A stretch of 64,000 nt of DNA from Sphingobacterium faecale (GTDB lineage: Bacteria; Bacteroidota; Bacteroidia; Sphingobacteriales; Sphingobacteriaceae). The notes beneath the pieces were generated by a model. The model was given only the letters and a program-made list of their open reading frames with translations. It was not told where the DNA came from and searched no databases. The position numbers were made by a program, and so were the translations under genes. Position 1 is the first letter of the stretch; the number at the start of each line of letters is the position of its first letter. The stretch is taken from contig NZ_JAERTY010000015.1 of assembly GCF_016746095.1 (NCBI RefSeq), positions 1 through 64,000 of the forward strand, read 5' to 3'. This document shows positions 25,110 to 34,066 of this stretch, in pieces.

Positions 25110-25117
25110 TAAATTTG
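25110..25117 (+). promoter_or_regulatory. -7 box TAAATTTG of the 25122 gene
   Basis: Exact TAnnTTTG match ending 4 nt before the ATG, implying a leaderless mRNA. No clear TTG at -33. Confidence 0.5.
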
Positions 25118-25121
25118 TATT

Positions 25122-26021
25122 ATGAATAACAAAATCAACAACGCGCTACTCTTAGCGTTATGTACCCTCTCTACAGGGTTGTATATCGGATGTAACAATT
25201 CTCGCCAGCAGAATGACACAACCAGCGCAGCACAGGACACGATTCCGCAAAAAGTATCCGAAAGTCTAGCAGGGGACAGCTTATCACATCAGGATATCGG
25301 TTTCGGTTTATTCGATGATTCGCGTAAGCAACTTATCTTGATCGACGACGAAGAACGTCCTTCAAACGTGAAAGAGCTAAGCTATGTATGGGCTAATGAA
25401 AAAGCATACCAATTTGATTTTGTAAAAATGCAGCAGGAAAGCGAAGATTATAATGGAAGGCAGACTCCAGACAACTTCAGCAATCTCCCAGGAGCCGTGT
25501 TCCAACTTCATGAAAAAACATCCCCAGGTGAAGCCTATGCTTTCCTCGCCAACGACAGCTTCCATAAAACCCGAAAAGCAGTTGCCGTCAAACAGAACTT
25601 GGTGGATGCCCATAAAAGCAATGTGATTACAGAGTTAAAAAAAAGCTACCAAAGCCCAATAAAAACCATAAAACTCATCGCAACGACAGCAGAGAAAGAC
25701 AGTATCTTTCTAGCACAATTAGCGCCTTTAGCGGATACCCTAACAGTACTACTAGTTGCCAAATCCAATACAAGTCCAACCCTATTTATACAAGAATTCA
25801 AAGCCGAGTATAACGAGATGAGCACCTGGAGAGTAGATGATGGCGGTCAGTTTCCGATGGAGGATTTTACCATCCTAAATGTCTTTCGCTACAACAATAA
25901 AATTGAACTGGTCACGTCATTTCCGGGACCTGAGGGTGGAAGTTTCTCCTTCATAACACCAGATAAACAAAACCGCTATCGGACGCTCAAAGAAGCCTAT
26001 GCATATTGGTCACCTTTGTAG
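25122..26021 (+). CDS. Hypothetical lipoprotein
   Basis: 299 aa, unrecognised. The N terminus ends in a lipobox (LYIGC, Cys24) followed by a Gln/Ser/Thr-rich spacer, so it is likely membrane-anchored. The rest is mixed alpha/beta without clear motifs (YVWANEKAYQFDFVKMQQES, EDFTILNVFRYNNKIELVTS). It precedes an ECF sigma/anti-sigma pair after 80 nt, but that pair probably has its own promoter. Confidence 0.7.
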   Translation: MNNKINNALLLALCTLSTGLYIGCNNSRQQNDTTSAAQDTIPQKVSESLAGDSLSHQDIGFGLFDDSRKQLILIDDEERPSNVKELSYVWANEKAYQFDFVKMQQESEDYNGRQTPDNFSNLPGAVFQLHEKTSPGEAYAFLANDSFHKTRKAVAVKQNLVDAHKSNVITELKKSYQSPIKTIKLIATTAEKDSIFLAQLAPLADTLTVLLVAKSNTSPTLFIQEFKAEYNEMSTWRVDDGGQFPMEDFTILNVFRYNNKIELVTSFPGPEGGSFSFITPDKQNRYRTLKEAYAYWSPL

Positions 26022-26101
26022 AGAGAATCACGCTCGATATCTTAATTTAACATTAAATAACTGATACTCTGAAAAAAAAGCACTAATTTGACGGCAATTT
26101 T

Positions 26102-26674
26102 ATGAAACTATACAATGCTGACCTTCCTCCTTATGAAGAAGATACTGTCCTCTTAGCTCAGTATCTTCAAGAAAATGATATGGAAGCCTTAGGCAAGCTG
26201 TATAGCAAACATGCCGAAATGGTATACTATGTATGCTTACGCTACTTTAAAGAGGAGGAAAAGAGTAAAGATGCCGTGATGCAGATCTTTGAAGAGCTAA
26301 TAACCAAGATTAAAAAACAGGATATCAAGAGCTTTCCAAAGTGGCTTTATGTAGTAAGTAAGAACTTTTGTCTCATGGATTTACGTTCAAAAAAAGGCAA
26401 AGAAGAAATTTCAGTCGATGAATTTGTGGAATTTCCGATAAGTATGCATCAGGAAGAAAGCTATTCAGAAAAAGAAGGTAAACTCTCTTCGCTGGAACAA
26501 TGTATGGAAAAGCTTCCAGAAAAGCAAAGAGTCACTGTAGACCTTTTTTTCATCAATGAGCATTGCTACAAAGAAGTAGTAGAAATAACGGGATATAGCA
26601 TGAATGAAGTAAAAAGCTATATCCAAAACGGAAAAAGAAACTTAAAAAACTGTATGGATAGAGCTGATGCATAA
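26102..26674 (+). CDS. ECF RNA polymerase sigma factor
   Basis: 190 aa, standard ECF length. Region 2: ALGKLYSKHAEMVYYVCLRY and KSKDAVMQIFEELITKIKKQ, with FPKWLYVVSKNFCLMDLRSK (about 80-100). Region 4: MEKLPEKQRVTVDLFFINEH and YKEVVEITGYSMNEVKSYIQ. It directs RNA polymerase to an unknown regulon. The stop codon overlaps the next gene's start by 8 nt, the usual sigma/anti-sigma coupling in Bacteroidota. It is clearly distinct from the longer sigma factor at 17120. Confidence 0.92.
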   Translation: MKLYNADLPPYEEDTVLLAQYLQENDMEALGKLYSKHAEMVYYVCLRYFKEEEKSKDAVMQIFEELITKIKKQDIKSFPKWLYVVSKNFCLMDLRSKKGKEEISVDEFVEFPISMHQEESYSEKEGKLSSLEQCMEKLPEKQRVTVDLFFINEHCYKEVVEITGYSMNEVKSYIQNGKRNLKNCMDRADA

Positions 26675-27998
26675 ACTCACATTCGATATTGCCCACCTAC
26701 GTAAGTACGTCAATGGCGAATTGTCTTCCAAGGAAATGCACGAAGTAGAACGTGCTGCCCATGATGACGAGATGCTATCCGACATCCTTATGGGCTTAGA
26801 GATCGAAAAAAGTGAAGGGAATCCAGCAGTATCGTTTATCGACATACACCATAAAATAGTTAACCGAACGCAACGAAAATCAGCTTCAAGTTCTCTATTG
26901 CACAACAGACCCCTGCAGATCGCTGCTTCTATTTTAATAATACTAAGTGGCTTATTGTTTTGGTATAATCAAGATCAGCACCCAAAAACTGAACAAACTC
27001 TTATTGCTGATGCACAGCAGGAAATTATAGGTCCGAGTCATGATCGTATCGCTGAGATATCATCTACTCCTGATAGTACTGTAAAACTGTTTTCAAACCC
27101 AGATTATTCCCCTCCGCGGGAAACAAATGAAAATATCCAAAGGCATCAAAATCTTTCTGGTAACCCGCACAGTAGAAAACTAACCGAACAGGAAAGCCAA
27201 ATTTTAGCTTATACTCCTACTGAAAAGAATATTGATTTTAATCAGGATCTTGCAGGCACATTGAATCTTAGCCACCCCAAGCATGAGAATGATGTCATTA
27301 TCATCAATACAGAAGGGCAGGACAAGTATAATCTGATGGCCTCCAATCAAAAAAAACAAACGCAACCTAAAATAGCGGATACCAGAGTAAGTAGTAATCC
27401 CAACACGCCACTATCTAGTGCTCAAATGAGAGCGCGGCTTAGTAGTTTAGGGCTAGATTCGCAGACCGATCTAATCTGGGGACAAGTGCTGGATCAACGA
27501 TCTAAACAACCTCTGGCAGGCGTAGAAGTAACAGATACCCAAAATGACAATGTAGTTCTAACTGATGCAGATGGAAGGTTTTTATATGCAGCAAACAATA
27601 AAAAAAGTTTAAAAATAATTGCATCAGGATACAGAGCAAAAGAAGTTAAAGCGGAGGACGGTTCACAGACCATACTATTATCTCCTTTAGAGGACCTATT
27701 GGACGATATTGGTTATGAATCCAAAGTCCTCAAATCGGGCAAGAGTATCCCTACCATTGGATGGGAAAAATATATGACATATCTATTTGCGGAAATTGAC
27801 AAAACTACGGAAAAGGAATATGATTTATCTGTACGTATGGAACTTAATAAAGACGGGAGACCTACCAATGTATCTATTATAAGATCTTCGGATAAAGAGC
27901 TAAATGCAAAGGTAATCTACCTTATTGAAAATGGTTCTGCTTGGGAAACAGGTGTAGACTCGAAAAACATCTATCTTCAGATCAAACCCCGAAAATAA
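26667..27998 (+). CDS. Membrane-spanning anti-sigma-like protein with carboxypeptidase-regulatory domain
   Basis: 443 aa. The cytoplasmic N terminus (LRKYVNGELSSKEMHEVERA) resembles an anti-sigma ZAS-like helical domain without the zinc ligands. A single membrane helix (about 88-105, ASILIILSGLLFW) follows, then a disordered Thr/Asn/Gln-rich stretch. A CarboxypepD_reg-like beta domain follows (about 270-335, GQVLDQRSKQPLAGVEV, LTDADGRFLYAANN), then a C-terminal TonB-C-like segment. Likely an envelope sensor controlling the sigma factor whose 3' end it overlaps. Confidence 0.8.
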   Translation: MHKLTFDIAHLRKYVNGELSSKEMHEVERAAHDDEMLSDILMGLEIEKSEGNPAVSFIDIHHKIVNRTQRKSASSSLLHNRPLQIAASILIILSGLLFWYNQDQHPKTEQTLIADAQQEIIGPSHDRIAEISSTPDSTVKLFSNPDYSPPRETNENIQRHQNLSGNPHSRKLTEQESQILAYTPTEKNIDFNQDLAGTLNLSHPKHENDVIIINTEGQDKYNLMASNQKKQTQPKIADTRVSSNPNTPLSSAQMRARLSSLGLDSQTDLIWGQVLDQRSKQPLAGVEVTDTQNDNVVLTDADGRFLYAANNKKSLKIIASGYRAKEVKAEDGSQTILLSPLEDLLDDIGYESKVLKSGKSIPTIGWEKYMTYLFAEIDKTTEKEYDLSVRMELNKDGRPTNVSIIRSSDKELNAKVIYLIENGSAWETGVDSKNIYLQIKPRK

Positions 27999-28023
27999 GC
28001 TTTTTCTATAACTCTATAAATAA

Positions 28024-28046
28024 TTCAAGCCCATCACGGGCTTGAA
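28024..28046. terminator. Terminator hairpin
   Basis: TTCAAGCCC/GGGCTTGAA with a 5-nt loop and A run after; between convergent genes. Confidence 0.75.
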
Positions 28047-28058
28047 AAAAATAAAACA

Positions 28059-28943
28059 TCATTGTTGTACGGTGCTCAATCTAATTGGGAGGTTATAAGA
28101 TACGCGCACAGGCCTTCCATTCTGAATACCTAGTGTCCAGCGCTTTGCCCTTTTGAGAAGTTCAATAGCTTGATTTCCGGTACCGAATCCCAAGTCACGT
28201 TTGACTTCAAAAGAACTCAACCTTCCGTCTCTCTCTACCACAAAAGAAACCTGTATGAGCCCTGCAACCTCATGATCAACTGCTGACGATGGAAATTGAT
28301 AATTACGTGCAACCCACTCTACAAAAGCTTTCATACCCCCGGGAGGTTCTGGCATGATTTCTACCGTTTCAAACGTACCCTCGCCATCATCTCTTCCCTC
28401 TATATCACTTCCCATAGACTTCCCAAGAGCACCACCATTCCGTTTTTCCTTACCAAAAGTCCCCTTGGGCACAAGTGCTCCCCCAGCCTGTCCTTTCATC
28501 GAAATAGCAGCTATCATCTTTCGGGCTCCAAGTGTCTCTGAGGTCTCTACAATATCCTCTTTAAGGGATGCCTTATTTGTAGGATTCACTTCAGTGAATT
28601 TTATCAAATCAACCGCCGGCACATCCTGTGCAACTTGCTGTGCTACTCCTGATTCTTTAAGGATAACGATCTCTTCCGAGGCTGGTTCCGACTTCTCTAT
28701 TTCAACAGTGATTAGCGACGCATTAAGTAAAGAAAGGTCGGATTCTACCCCTTGACTTTTCTTGGGATATATAAAAGAGAGGCTACACAATGCTCCGACG
28801 AATAAAATAACGCCCCCTAATGAAATACCTATGGCTTTGTCTCCAAAAAGCCTCAATTGATACGCTCCATAGGCTTTATTTCGGTCAACAAAAACGACAT
28901 CCATCCATTCTTTGTTGAAAATAACTGATTTTGAAAATAGCAT
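28059..28943 (-). CDS. TonB-like energy transducer
   Basis: 294 aa. A short cytoplasmic N terminus with KAYGAYQLRLF (TonB-family signature in Bacteroidota), one membrane helix (about 36-56), a long variable periplasmic linker and a C-terminal TonB-C domain (PGGMKAFVEWVARNYQFPSS ... LIQVSFVVERDGRLSSFEVK). It likely couples inner-membrane proton motive force to outer-membrane receptors. No exbB/exbD adjoin. The linker lacks the usual Pro-rich repeat. Confidence 0.85.
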   Translation of the reverse strand: MLFSKSVIFNKEWMDVVFVDRNKAYGAYQLRLFGDKAIGISLGGVILFVGALCSLSFIYPKKSQGVESDLSLLNASLITVEIEKSEPASEEIVILKESGVAQQVAQDVPAVDLIKFTEVNPTNKASLKEDIVETSETLGARKMIAAISMKGQAGGALVPKGTFGKEKRNGGALGKSMGSDIEGRDDGEGTFETVEIMPEPPGGMKAFVEWVARNYQFPSSAVDHEVAGLIQVSFVVERDGRLSSFEVKRDLGFGTGNQAIELLKRAKRWTLGIQNGRPVRVSYNLPIRLSTVQQ

Positions 28944-29073
28944 AGCAAAAAGTGTTTGGGTTTATAAATCTCTTTTATACTATGATGAAAGAAACCTCCA
29001 CTTTCCACAAAAATCTAAAAACTGAGCATACTATATTATTCAGATACTACATCAAAACAATTAAAGAGAAAGA

Positions 29074-29187
29074 TTATTGTACGCGGGATATTATCTTGGA
29101 ATATATCTTAAACAATAAAATGGCTGCTAAAACAAGCCCTGCAATACCAGCTACAACTACAACAGGTTGTTCAAAAAAATTTACCAT
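29074..29187 (-). CDS. Putative 37-aa single-pass membrane peptide
   Basis: A short frame with ATG at 29187 and TAA at 29074-29076 encodes VNFFEQPVVVVAGIAG then a hydrophobic run and a KIYSKIISRVQ basic tail, i.e. one membrane helix flanked by an acidic N side and a basic C side. An imperfect -7-like TAACCTTG lies upstream on the same strand. It is too short for length-based gene callers; the frame on the plus strand across this 339-nt gap (28952-29359) looks spurious. Function unknown. Confidence 0.5.
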   Translation of the reverse strand: MVNFFEQPVVVVAGIAGLVLAAILLFKIYSKIISRVQ

Positions 29188-29268
29188 AACATTTAGATCA
29201 AGGTTAACTAGCTCTAAGATAACAATAATGTTGCAACACCAAAATATTTTTTATCATTTTTTTTCCTT

Positions 29269-29276
29269 TATATTTG
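29269..29276 (+). promoter_or_regulatory. -7 box TATATTTG of the HYC_CC_PP gene
   Basis: Exact TAnnTTTG match ending 6 nt before the ATG at 29283; again little or no 5' leader. Confidence 0.55.
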
Positions 29277-29282
29277 CTCTTA

Positions 29283-29708
29283 ATGAAAAGATTCCTAGCC
29301 ATACTAGTATGCTTCGTCTATATGACGGTCTCCTTCGGAGGCTCTGTATACATGCATAATTGTTGCGGAGGAACCTCAATCAGCCTATATGAAAAAGCAG
29401 GACACGACATATGTCCTATGTGTACTCACGAAGAAAAAAACAACTCAGAATCTTCAAAACATAAAACTTGTTCTGATGGCAAATGCAGTGATATCGAGAT
29501 TAAAATCGACCAACTCGCCAATAAGCTATTCTCAGGGCATTCTTATTTTTACTCAGCCGTGGCACCGGCTATCTTAACCCGCCTCTGGATTAGTCTCAAG
29601 CCCATCAGTTTAGAGTTAAAGAACGAAAAATTCGCTTTAAGGGACAGCTTTGTGTTTAAAGATGTCGCACCCCCAACATTTCTTTTAAATTGTATTTTCA
29701 GAATTTAG
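29283..29708 (+). CDS. HYC_CC_PP family small Cys-rich exported protein
   Basis: 141 aa. A hydrophobic N terminus (residues 2-20) acts as signal or anchor. HNCCGGTSISLY, CPMCTH, CSDGKC and a C-terminal VAPPTF follow the spaced His/Cys and Pro-Pro pattern of the HYC_CC_PP family, which is commonly found just upstream of TonB-dependent receptors in Bacteroidota. The Cys/His content suggests metal binding, and the next gene is a metal-type receptor. An in-frame TTG at 29274 is part of the promoter box, so the ATG at 29283 is used. Confidence 0.75.
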   Translation: MKRFLAILVCFVYMTVSFGGSVYMHNCCGGTSISLYEKAGHDICPMCTHEEKNNSESSKHKTCSDGKCSDIEIKIDQLANKLFSGHSYFYSAVAPAILTRLWISLKPISLELKNEKFALRDSFVFKDVAPPTFLLNCIFRI

Positions 29709-29882
29709 AATAGTATTTTCTTTGTTATTAAACATGGGGTATTGCGTACGTATTCCTCATACATTAAATCACGTAAGAGAATCATTATTTTTTGGATATT
29801 ACCGGTCCAGTGAAAAAACTATTCGATTCAATCTAAAAGGCAAACTATTAATAATAGTTCCCTTAGAATAAGTTAAATACAT

Positions 29883-32489
29883 ATGAACACAATATATAAA
29901 GTCACATCATTAATTATATTTATTTTTATAACGCAGATTACAATAGCACAAACCCTTAGTACAGCTGTTTTTGAAGTACCGGGGAACTGTGGTATGTGTA
30001 AAAAACGTATTGAAACAGCCGCCAAAATATCAGGTGTTGAATCGGCGGTATGGGATAATAAAACCCACAAAATCACGACAAAGTATAATTCGAAACAAGT
30101 AGACCTGACTCAAATCCAACAAGCTATTGCCAAAGCAGGCCATGACACCCCATTGGTCAAAGCAGAAGACGATGTATACGCCAAGCTACATGAATGCTGT
30201 CTATATGAGCGACTAGGTGACGAAAAAAAAGACGAACATGCAGATCACAATCATGATGATCACGCTGGACATAACCATGATGACCATGATCATCACGATC
30301 ACGAGCACATCATAACGGGTGTCGTTGTAAATGAAGATGGAAAAGCGGAACTTACTCCGATTGTCGGCGTGAATATCAAATGGCTCGAAGCTCCTTCAAA
30401 ACAGACTACAAGTAATGAAAATGGGGTATTCAAGATCAAACATGAAAAAGGATACAAACACCTCGTTTTCTCCCATCCTGGCATGCAGGCAGACACGATA
30501 GTAGTGAAAGACCTTCATGAGGTACTTGTAATTCACTCTAAAGACAATGTATTGTCGGAGGTGGTCGTGTCTCGAAGCAAAAAAGCGACCTATATCAACA
30601 AACTAAATCCAAATCGGATGGAAGTCCTAACAACAAAGGAGCTATTCAAAGCTGCATGTTGTGACTTGAGCGAAAGCTTCTCGACCAATGCGTCTGTCGA
30701 TGTCGTGAGTAATGATGCGGTAACAGGCAGCAAGCAGATCCAGATGTTGGGCTTAAGTGGTATCTATACACAGTTGACAGTCGAAGGGCTACCAGGCCCC
30801 CGTGGTTTTGCAACACCGCTAGGTTTGAATAGTATCGCTGGAACATGGATCAACTCTATAGAAATTTCAAAAGGCATCGGATCTGTTGTTAATGGATTTG
30901 AAAACATGGCTGGACAGATCAATATCGAATTAAAAAAACCACATGACTCAGACAGGTTGTTTTTCAATGCTTATGCTAATAACATGGGTCGTACGGACGT
31001 AAACTTAAATCTAGCACAAAAACTAAATGACAAGTGGTCGGTAGGCTTTTTATTGCATGACAACTTCATGTATAACAAAAACATGAACTATAGCAACAAT
31101 GGCTTCAGAGATGCACCTGTGGGTAACCTATTCTCTGGAATCAACAGGTGGCACTACGAAGATGGAAAGGGGGTGATTGCACAATTCGGAGTTAAATATC
31201 TAAAAGATGACCGTACAGGAGGTCAAACCGACTTCAACAAATCCACAGATAAAAGTACCACCAACAGGTATGGTCTCGGTTTTGATAATCAACGTATAGA
31301 AGGATTTGCCAAAATAGGTTATGTATTCCCAGAAAATAGACTGAGAAGTATTGGCTTACAACTATCTGCTTCGAACTATAAACAAGACAGCTACTTTGGA
31401 CTTAATAACTACCTAAGCGATCAAAGTAGTGGCTATGCTAACCTTATCTTTCATGATGTAATCGGATCGGTTGCACATAAATACAAAGTGGGAGCTTCTG
31501 TATCCTATGACGATTACAATGAAACCATAAATGCTTTTAATTTTAAAAGAAAAGAAGCGGTTACAGGTGCATTTGCGGAATATACTTACAGCCCGACAGA
31601 GAGTTTTGATGCTGTCTTAGGTTTACGTCAAGACTATAACTCTTTATACGGTTGGTTTACAACACCAAGAGCTGTCGTACGTTATGCACCGACATCGACT
31701 ACTACAATCCGCTTAAGTTCTGGAAGAGGGCAACGTACAGCAAATATATTTGCTGAAAACATGAGCATATTCGCCTCTAGCCGTACTATAGATTTTGCAG
31801 CCCTGTCAAACCAGAACAATGCTTATGGATTGAAACCAGAGGTATCTTGGAACACTGGACTGACCTTTGACCAAGACTTCCAATTATTCGGAAGGGAAGC
31901 TGGAATATCCATGGAATTATTCCATAATAACTTCCAGGATCAGGTTGTTATCGATTTTGAGAACCCAAGAGCGGTATCTTTCTATAACCTAGAGGGCAAA
32001 TCATTCTCTAACAGCTTGCAGACGGAGCTTCGTTTTATGCCTGCTCAACACTTTGAAGCTAGATTTGCGTACAGACTATTGGATGTACAGACAGACTATG
32101 CCAGTGGGCGTCTACAGAAGCCATTGACAGCAAAACATAGAGGTTTTATGAACCTTGCTTACAATCTGCATAGCGGATGGTCCTTTGATTACACACTAAA
32201 TGTAGTAGGTAAGAAGAGAATGCCGTCTACGACAGCTAACCCTATAGAGTATCAACTACCGGAAAACTCTAAGTCTTACGTGACAATGAATGCACAGGTC
32301 AGTAGAAAATTAGGAAAAAACAAAAATATAGACATCTATGTGGGGGGTGAAAACTTAACAAATTACTACCAGAAAGATCCGATATTAGGTTTTGACCAAC
32401 CCTTTGGCCAATATTTTGACACCAACTTATTATGGGGTCCTCTAACAGGTAGAATGTTCTACACTGGTGTGAGATACCACATAAAGTAA
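29883..32489 (+). CDS. TonB-dependent receptor with N-terminal HMA and His-rich metal-binding region
   Basis: 868 aa, outer-membrane beta barrel. Signal peptide (1-22); a heavy-metal-associated domain with GNCGMC (C36, C39); CC at 105-106; a His/Asp stretch at 119-142; a carboxypeptidase-like beta domain (about 143-225); TonB plug (VLTTKELFKAACCDLSESFS, VEGLPGPRGFATPLGLNS); barrel ending TGRMFYTGVRYHIK with the terminal aromatic rule roughly kept. It probably imports a metal or metal chelate (copper or zinc are reasonable guesses). The upstream HYC_CC_PP gene is its likely partner. Confidence 0.9.
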   Translation: MNTIYKVTSLIIFIFITQITIAQTLSTAVFEVPGNCGMCKKRIETAAKISGVESAVWDNKTHKITTKYNSKQVDLTQIQQAIAKAGHDTPLVKAEDDVYAKLHECCLYERLGDEKKDEHADHNHDDHAGHNHDDHDHHDHEHIITGVVVNEDGKAELTPIVGVNIKWLEAPSKQTTSNENGVFKIKHEKGYKHLVFSHPGMQADTIVVKDLHEVLVIHSKDNVLSEVVVSRSKKATYINKLNPNRMEVLTTKELFKAACCDLSESFSTNASVDVVSNDAVTGSKQIQMLGLSGIYTQLTVEGLPGPRGFATPLGLNSIAGTWINSIEISKGIGSVVNGFENMAGQINIELKKPHDSDRLFFNAYANNMGRTDVNLNLAQKLNDKWSVGFLLHDNFMYNKNMNYSNNGFRDAPVGNLFSGINRWHYEDGKGVIAQFGVKYLKDDRTGGQTDFNKSTDKSTTNRYGLGFDNQRIEGFAKIGYVFPENRLRSIGLQLSASNYKQDSYFGLNNYLSDQSSGYANLIFHDVIGSVAHKYKVGASVSYDDYNETINAFNFKRKEAVTGAFAEYTYSPTESFDAVLGLRQDYNSLYGWFTTPRAVVRYAPTSTTTIRLSSGRGQRTANIFAENMSIFASSRTIDFAALSNQNNAYGLKPEVSWNTGLTFDQDFQLFGREAGISMELFHNNFQDQVVIDFENPRAVSFYNLEGKSFSNSLQTELRFMPAQHFEARFAYRLLDVQTDYASGRLQKPLTAKHRGFMNLAYNLHSGWSFDYTLNVVGKKRMPSTTANPIEYQLPENSKSYVTMNAQVSRKLGKNKNIDIYVGGENLTNYYQKDPILGFDQPFGQYFDTNLLWGPLTGRMFYTGVRYHIK

Positions 32490-32490
32490 T

Positions 32491-32526
32491 AAAAAAGGCC
32501 GTTTGTAAAACAAACGGCCTTTTTTT
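32491..32526. terminator. Bidirectional terminator
   Basis: Perfect GGCCGTTTG/CAAACGGCC stem with six-A and six-T flanks and a 5-nt loop; overlaps the convergent maf stop. Confidence 0.85.
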
Positions 32527-33124
32527 AGGAAGATAATACGATCCGCTTGAGCTCCTCGTAGAGTCGACTGGTCGGGAGTCCGACGACATTCTCAAAGGAT
32601 CCTTCAATAGCCTCCACCCCTATTCGACCAATCCATTCCTGAATCCCGTAAGAACCGGCCTTGTCATAAGGCTTGTATTTGTCCAGATAGTATTCAATCT
32701 CTTCACCATCCAGCGTTCGAAAACAAACAACTGTATCGCTTGTAAAACTTTTTACCTGTCCGCGATAGGCTATGGCGACTCCTGTATAGACGTGATGCAC
32801 GCTACCGCTCAAACCCGACAAAACTGCCCGCGCTTCATCTACATTTTTAGGCTTCCCAAGCACAGCACCTACTCCATCTACTACCACTGTATCAGCCGTA
32901 ATAACAATGTGTTCGAAAAAGCCAGGTTCTGCAAAAGCCTTGATTTTTTCTACCGCAACATATTCGGCAGCATCCTGAGGCAGTACTTCTGTCGGTATCG
33001 ACTCATCGATTTCACGGATGATAACCTCAAAATCTAAATCCAGCGACGTCAAAAGTTCTTTCCTGCGCGGAGATTGCGATCCTAAAACAATGGGAATCTT
33101 CGCTATAACTTTTAAAAAAAACAT
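32525..33124 (-). CDS. maf: Maf-like nucleoside triphosphate pyrophosphatase
   Basis: 199 aa. House-cleaning pyrophosphatase acting on modified or non-canonical NTPs. SQSPRRKELLTSL (phosphate loop with conserved Ser/Arg), DESIPTEV, ITADTVVVDG (Asp base) and YGIQEWIG are the Maf signatures. Translated 1 nt after the kdsC-like stop, so the pair is an operon. Two residues before IVLGSQS suggest that the initiator could lie a few codons downstream. Confidence 0.92.
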   Translation of the reverse strand: MFFLKVIAKIPIVLGSQSPRRKELLTSLDLDFEVIIREIDESIPTEVLPQDAAEYVAVEKIKAFAEPGFFEHIVITADTVVVDGVGAVLGKPKNVDEARAVLSGLSGSVHHVYTGVAIAYRGQVKSFTSDTVVCFRTLDGEEIEYYLDKYKPYDKAGSYGIQEWIGRIGVEAIEGSFENVVGLPTSRLYEELKRIVLSS

Positions 33125-33125
33125 G

Positions 33126-33644
33126 TTATATACTTTTTATTAGAACTTCTGTATGCCATTTATTCTGAAGTCGTAGGACCTTTTCTATAATCTCGCGCAC
33201 GATTCCTTCCCCGCCCCGCTTGGTAGAGACATAATGACTTATGCGCTTGATATCTTCAACGGCATCCGCTGGCGCAATAGCTGCACCGACCTGCTGCATA
33301 CAGCTATAGTCGGGCATATCATCCCCTATAAAGGCCATATCCGCTAGACGCAGATTATAACGAGCAGCGAGCTCCTCGAGTAGTCTAAGCTTATCCGAAA
33401 CACCCAAATGTACCTCAGGAACATGAAGCCCCTCCATACGTTTCAACACGCCTTGAGAAAGCCCTCCTGTGAGTACGAAAATCAATAAGCCCTGTTTGAT
33501 TGCATACTGTATAGCATAACCATCCTTGACATTGAAAGTCCGCAATTGCTCTCCATTTTCGTTGACTAAAATAGCACCGTCTGTCAACACACCGTCGACA
33601 TCTAATACGACGCATTTTATATTTTTTAACGTAGAATAAATCAT
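33126..33644 (-). CDS. KdsC-like HAD phosphatase
   Basis: 172 aa, HAD superfamily, C0 type without cap. Motif I VVLDVDGVLTDGAI, motif II VLTGG, motif III K-R and motif IV FIGDDMPD are present. It matches 3-deoxy-D-manno-octulosonate-8-phosphate phosphatase (last step but one to Kdo, for LPS), but homologous sugar-phosphate or nucleotide phosphatases cannot be excluded. maf is immediately downstream. Confidence 0.85.
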   Translation of the reverse strand: MIYSTLKNIKCVVLDVDGVLTDGAILVNENGEQLRTFNVKDGYAIQYAIKQGLLIFVLTGGLSQGVLKRMEGLHVPEVHLGVSDKLRLLEELAARYNLRLADMAFIGDDMPDYSCMQQVGAAIAPADAVEDIKRISHYVSTKRGGEGIVREIIEKVLRLQNKWHTEVLIKSI

Positions 33645-33787
33645 AACTAATACAAAGGTAACTAATAATTGCAGATATGCTAAACCACCTCCTTACTCAG
33701 AATAGCCATAGATTTATCAATATAAACCAGAAAAATCAAAACTTTGTCACAAAATAGTTGTTATCGCAACTTTTATATCAACAGCTC

Positions 33788-34050
33788 TTGACTGCTATCA
33801 ATTCTTGACGTAACTTTGTGTTAACAATTCGGAAATCTACACAAGTATCTGAATAGAAAAAAGAGTTGTTTTAAAATAGTCTTTTCATAATTTAGGTTTA
33901 TAATTGGTTAGTAGCAAACCTTGGCGCCCATCGTCAAGGTTTTGTTCTTTTATAACCCCACACAAGGAGATCCAACAGATACCTTACACACAGTTCCACA
34001 AATGCAGTCCCCTTATAGAATAAAAAAAGGGCATAATAATGCCCTTTTTT
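33788..34050 (+). ncRNA. Candidate small RNA with own promoter and terminator
   Basis: An ideal promoter, TTG (33788-33790), 20-nt spacer, TAACTTTG (33811-33818), is followed by about 225 nt with no credible reading frame. A hairpin AAACCTTG/CAAGGTTT lies at about 33918-33944, and a strong intrinsic terminator GGGCAT/ATGCCC plus T6 at 34022-34050. The likely transcript is about 33823-34050. I cannot match it to tmRNA, RNase P, SRP or a known riboswitch; 6S RNA is one possibility not shown. The terminator also serves floA from the other side. Confidence 0.5.
34022..34050. terminator. Bidirectional terminator (candidate sRNA / floA)
   Basis: AAAAAAGGGCAT/ATGCCCTTTTTT stem with a 4-nt loop. Confidence 0.85.
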
Positions 34051-34066
34051 ATAACAGTGTCTTGGT

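Noticed and set aside
28952-29359. 135-codon plus-strand frame between the TonB-like gene and the HYC_CC_PP gene
   Set aside because: Low-complexity composition, overlaps the start of the HYC_CC_PP gene in another frame and the more protein-like 37-aa frame opposite.
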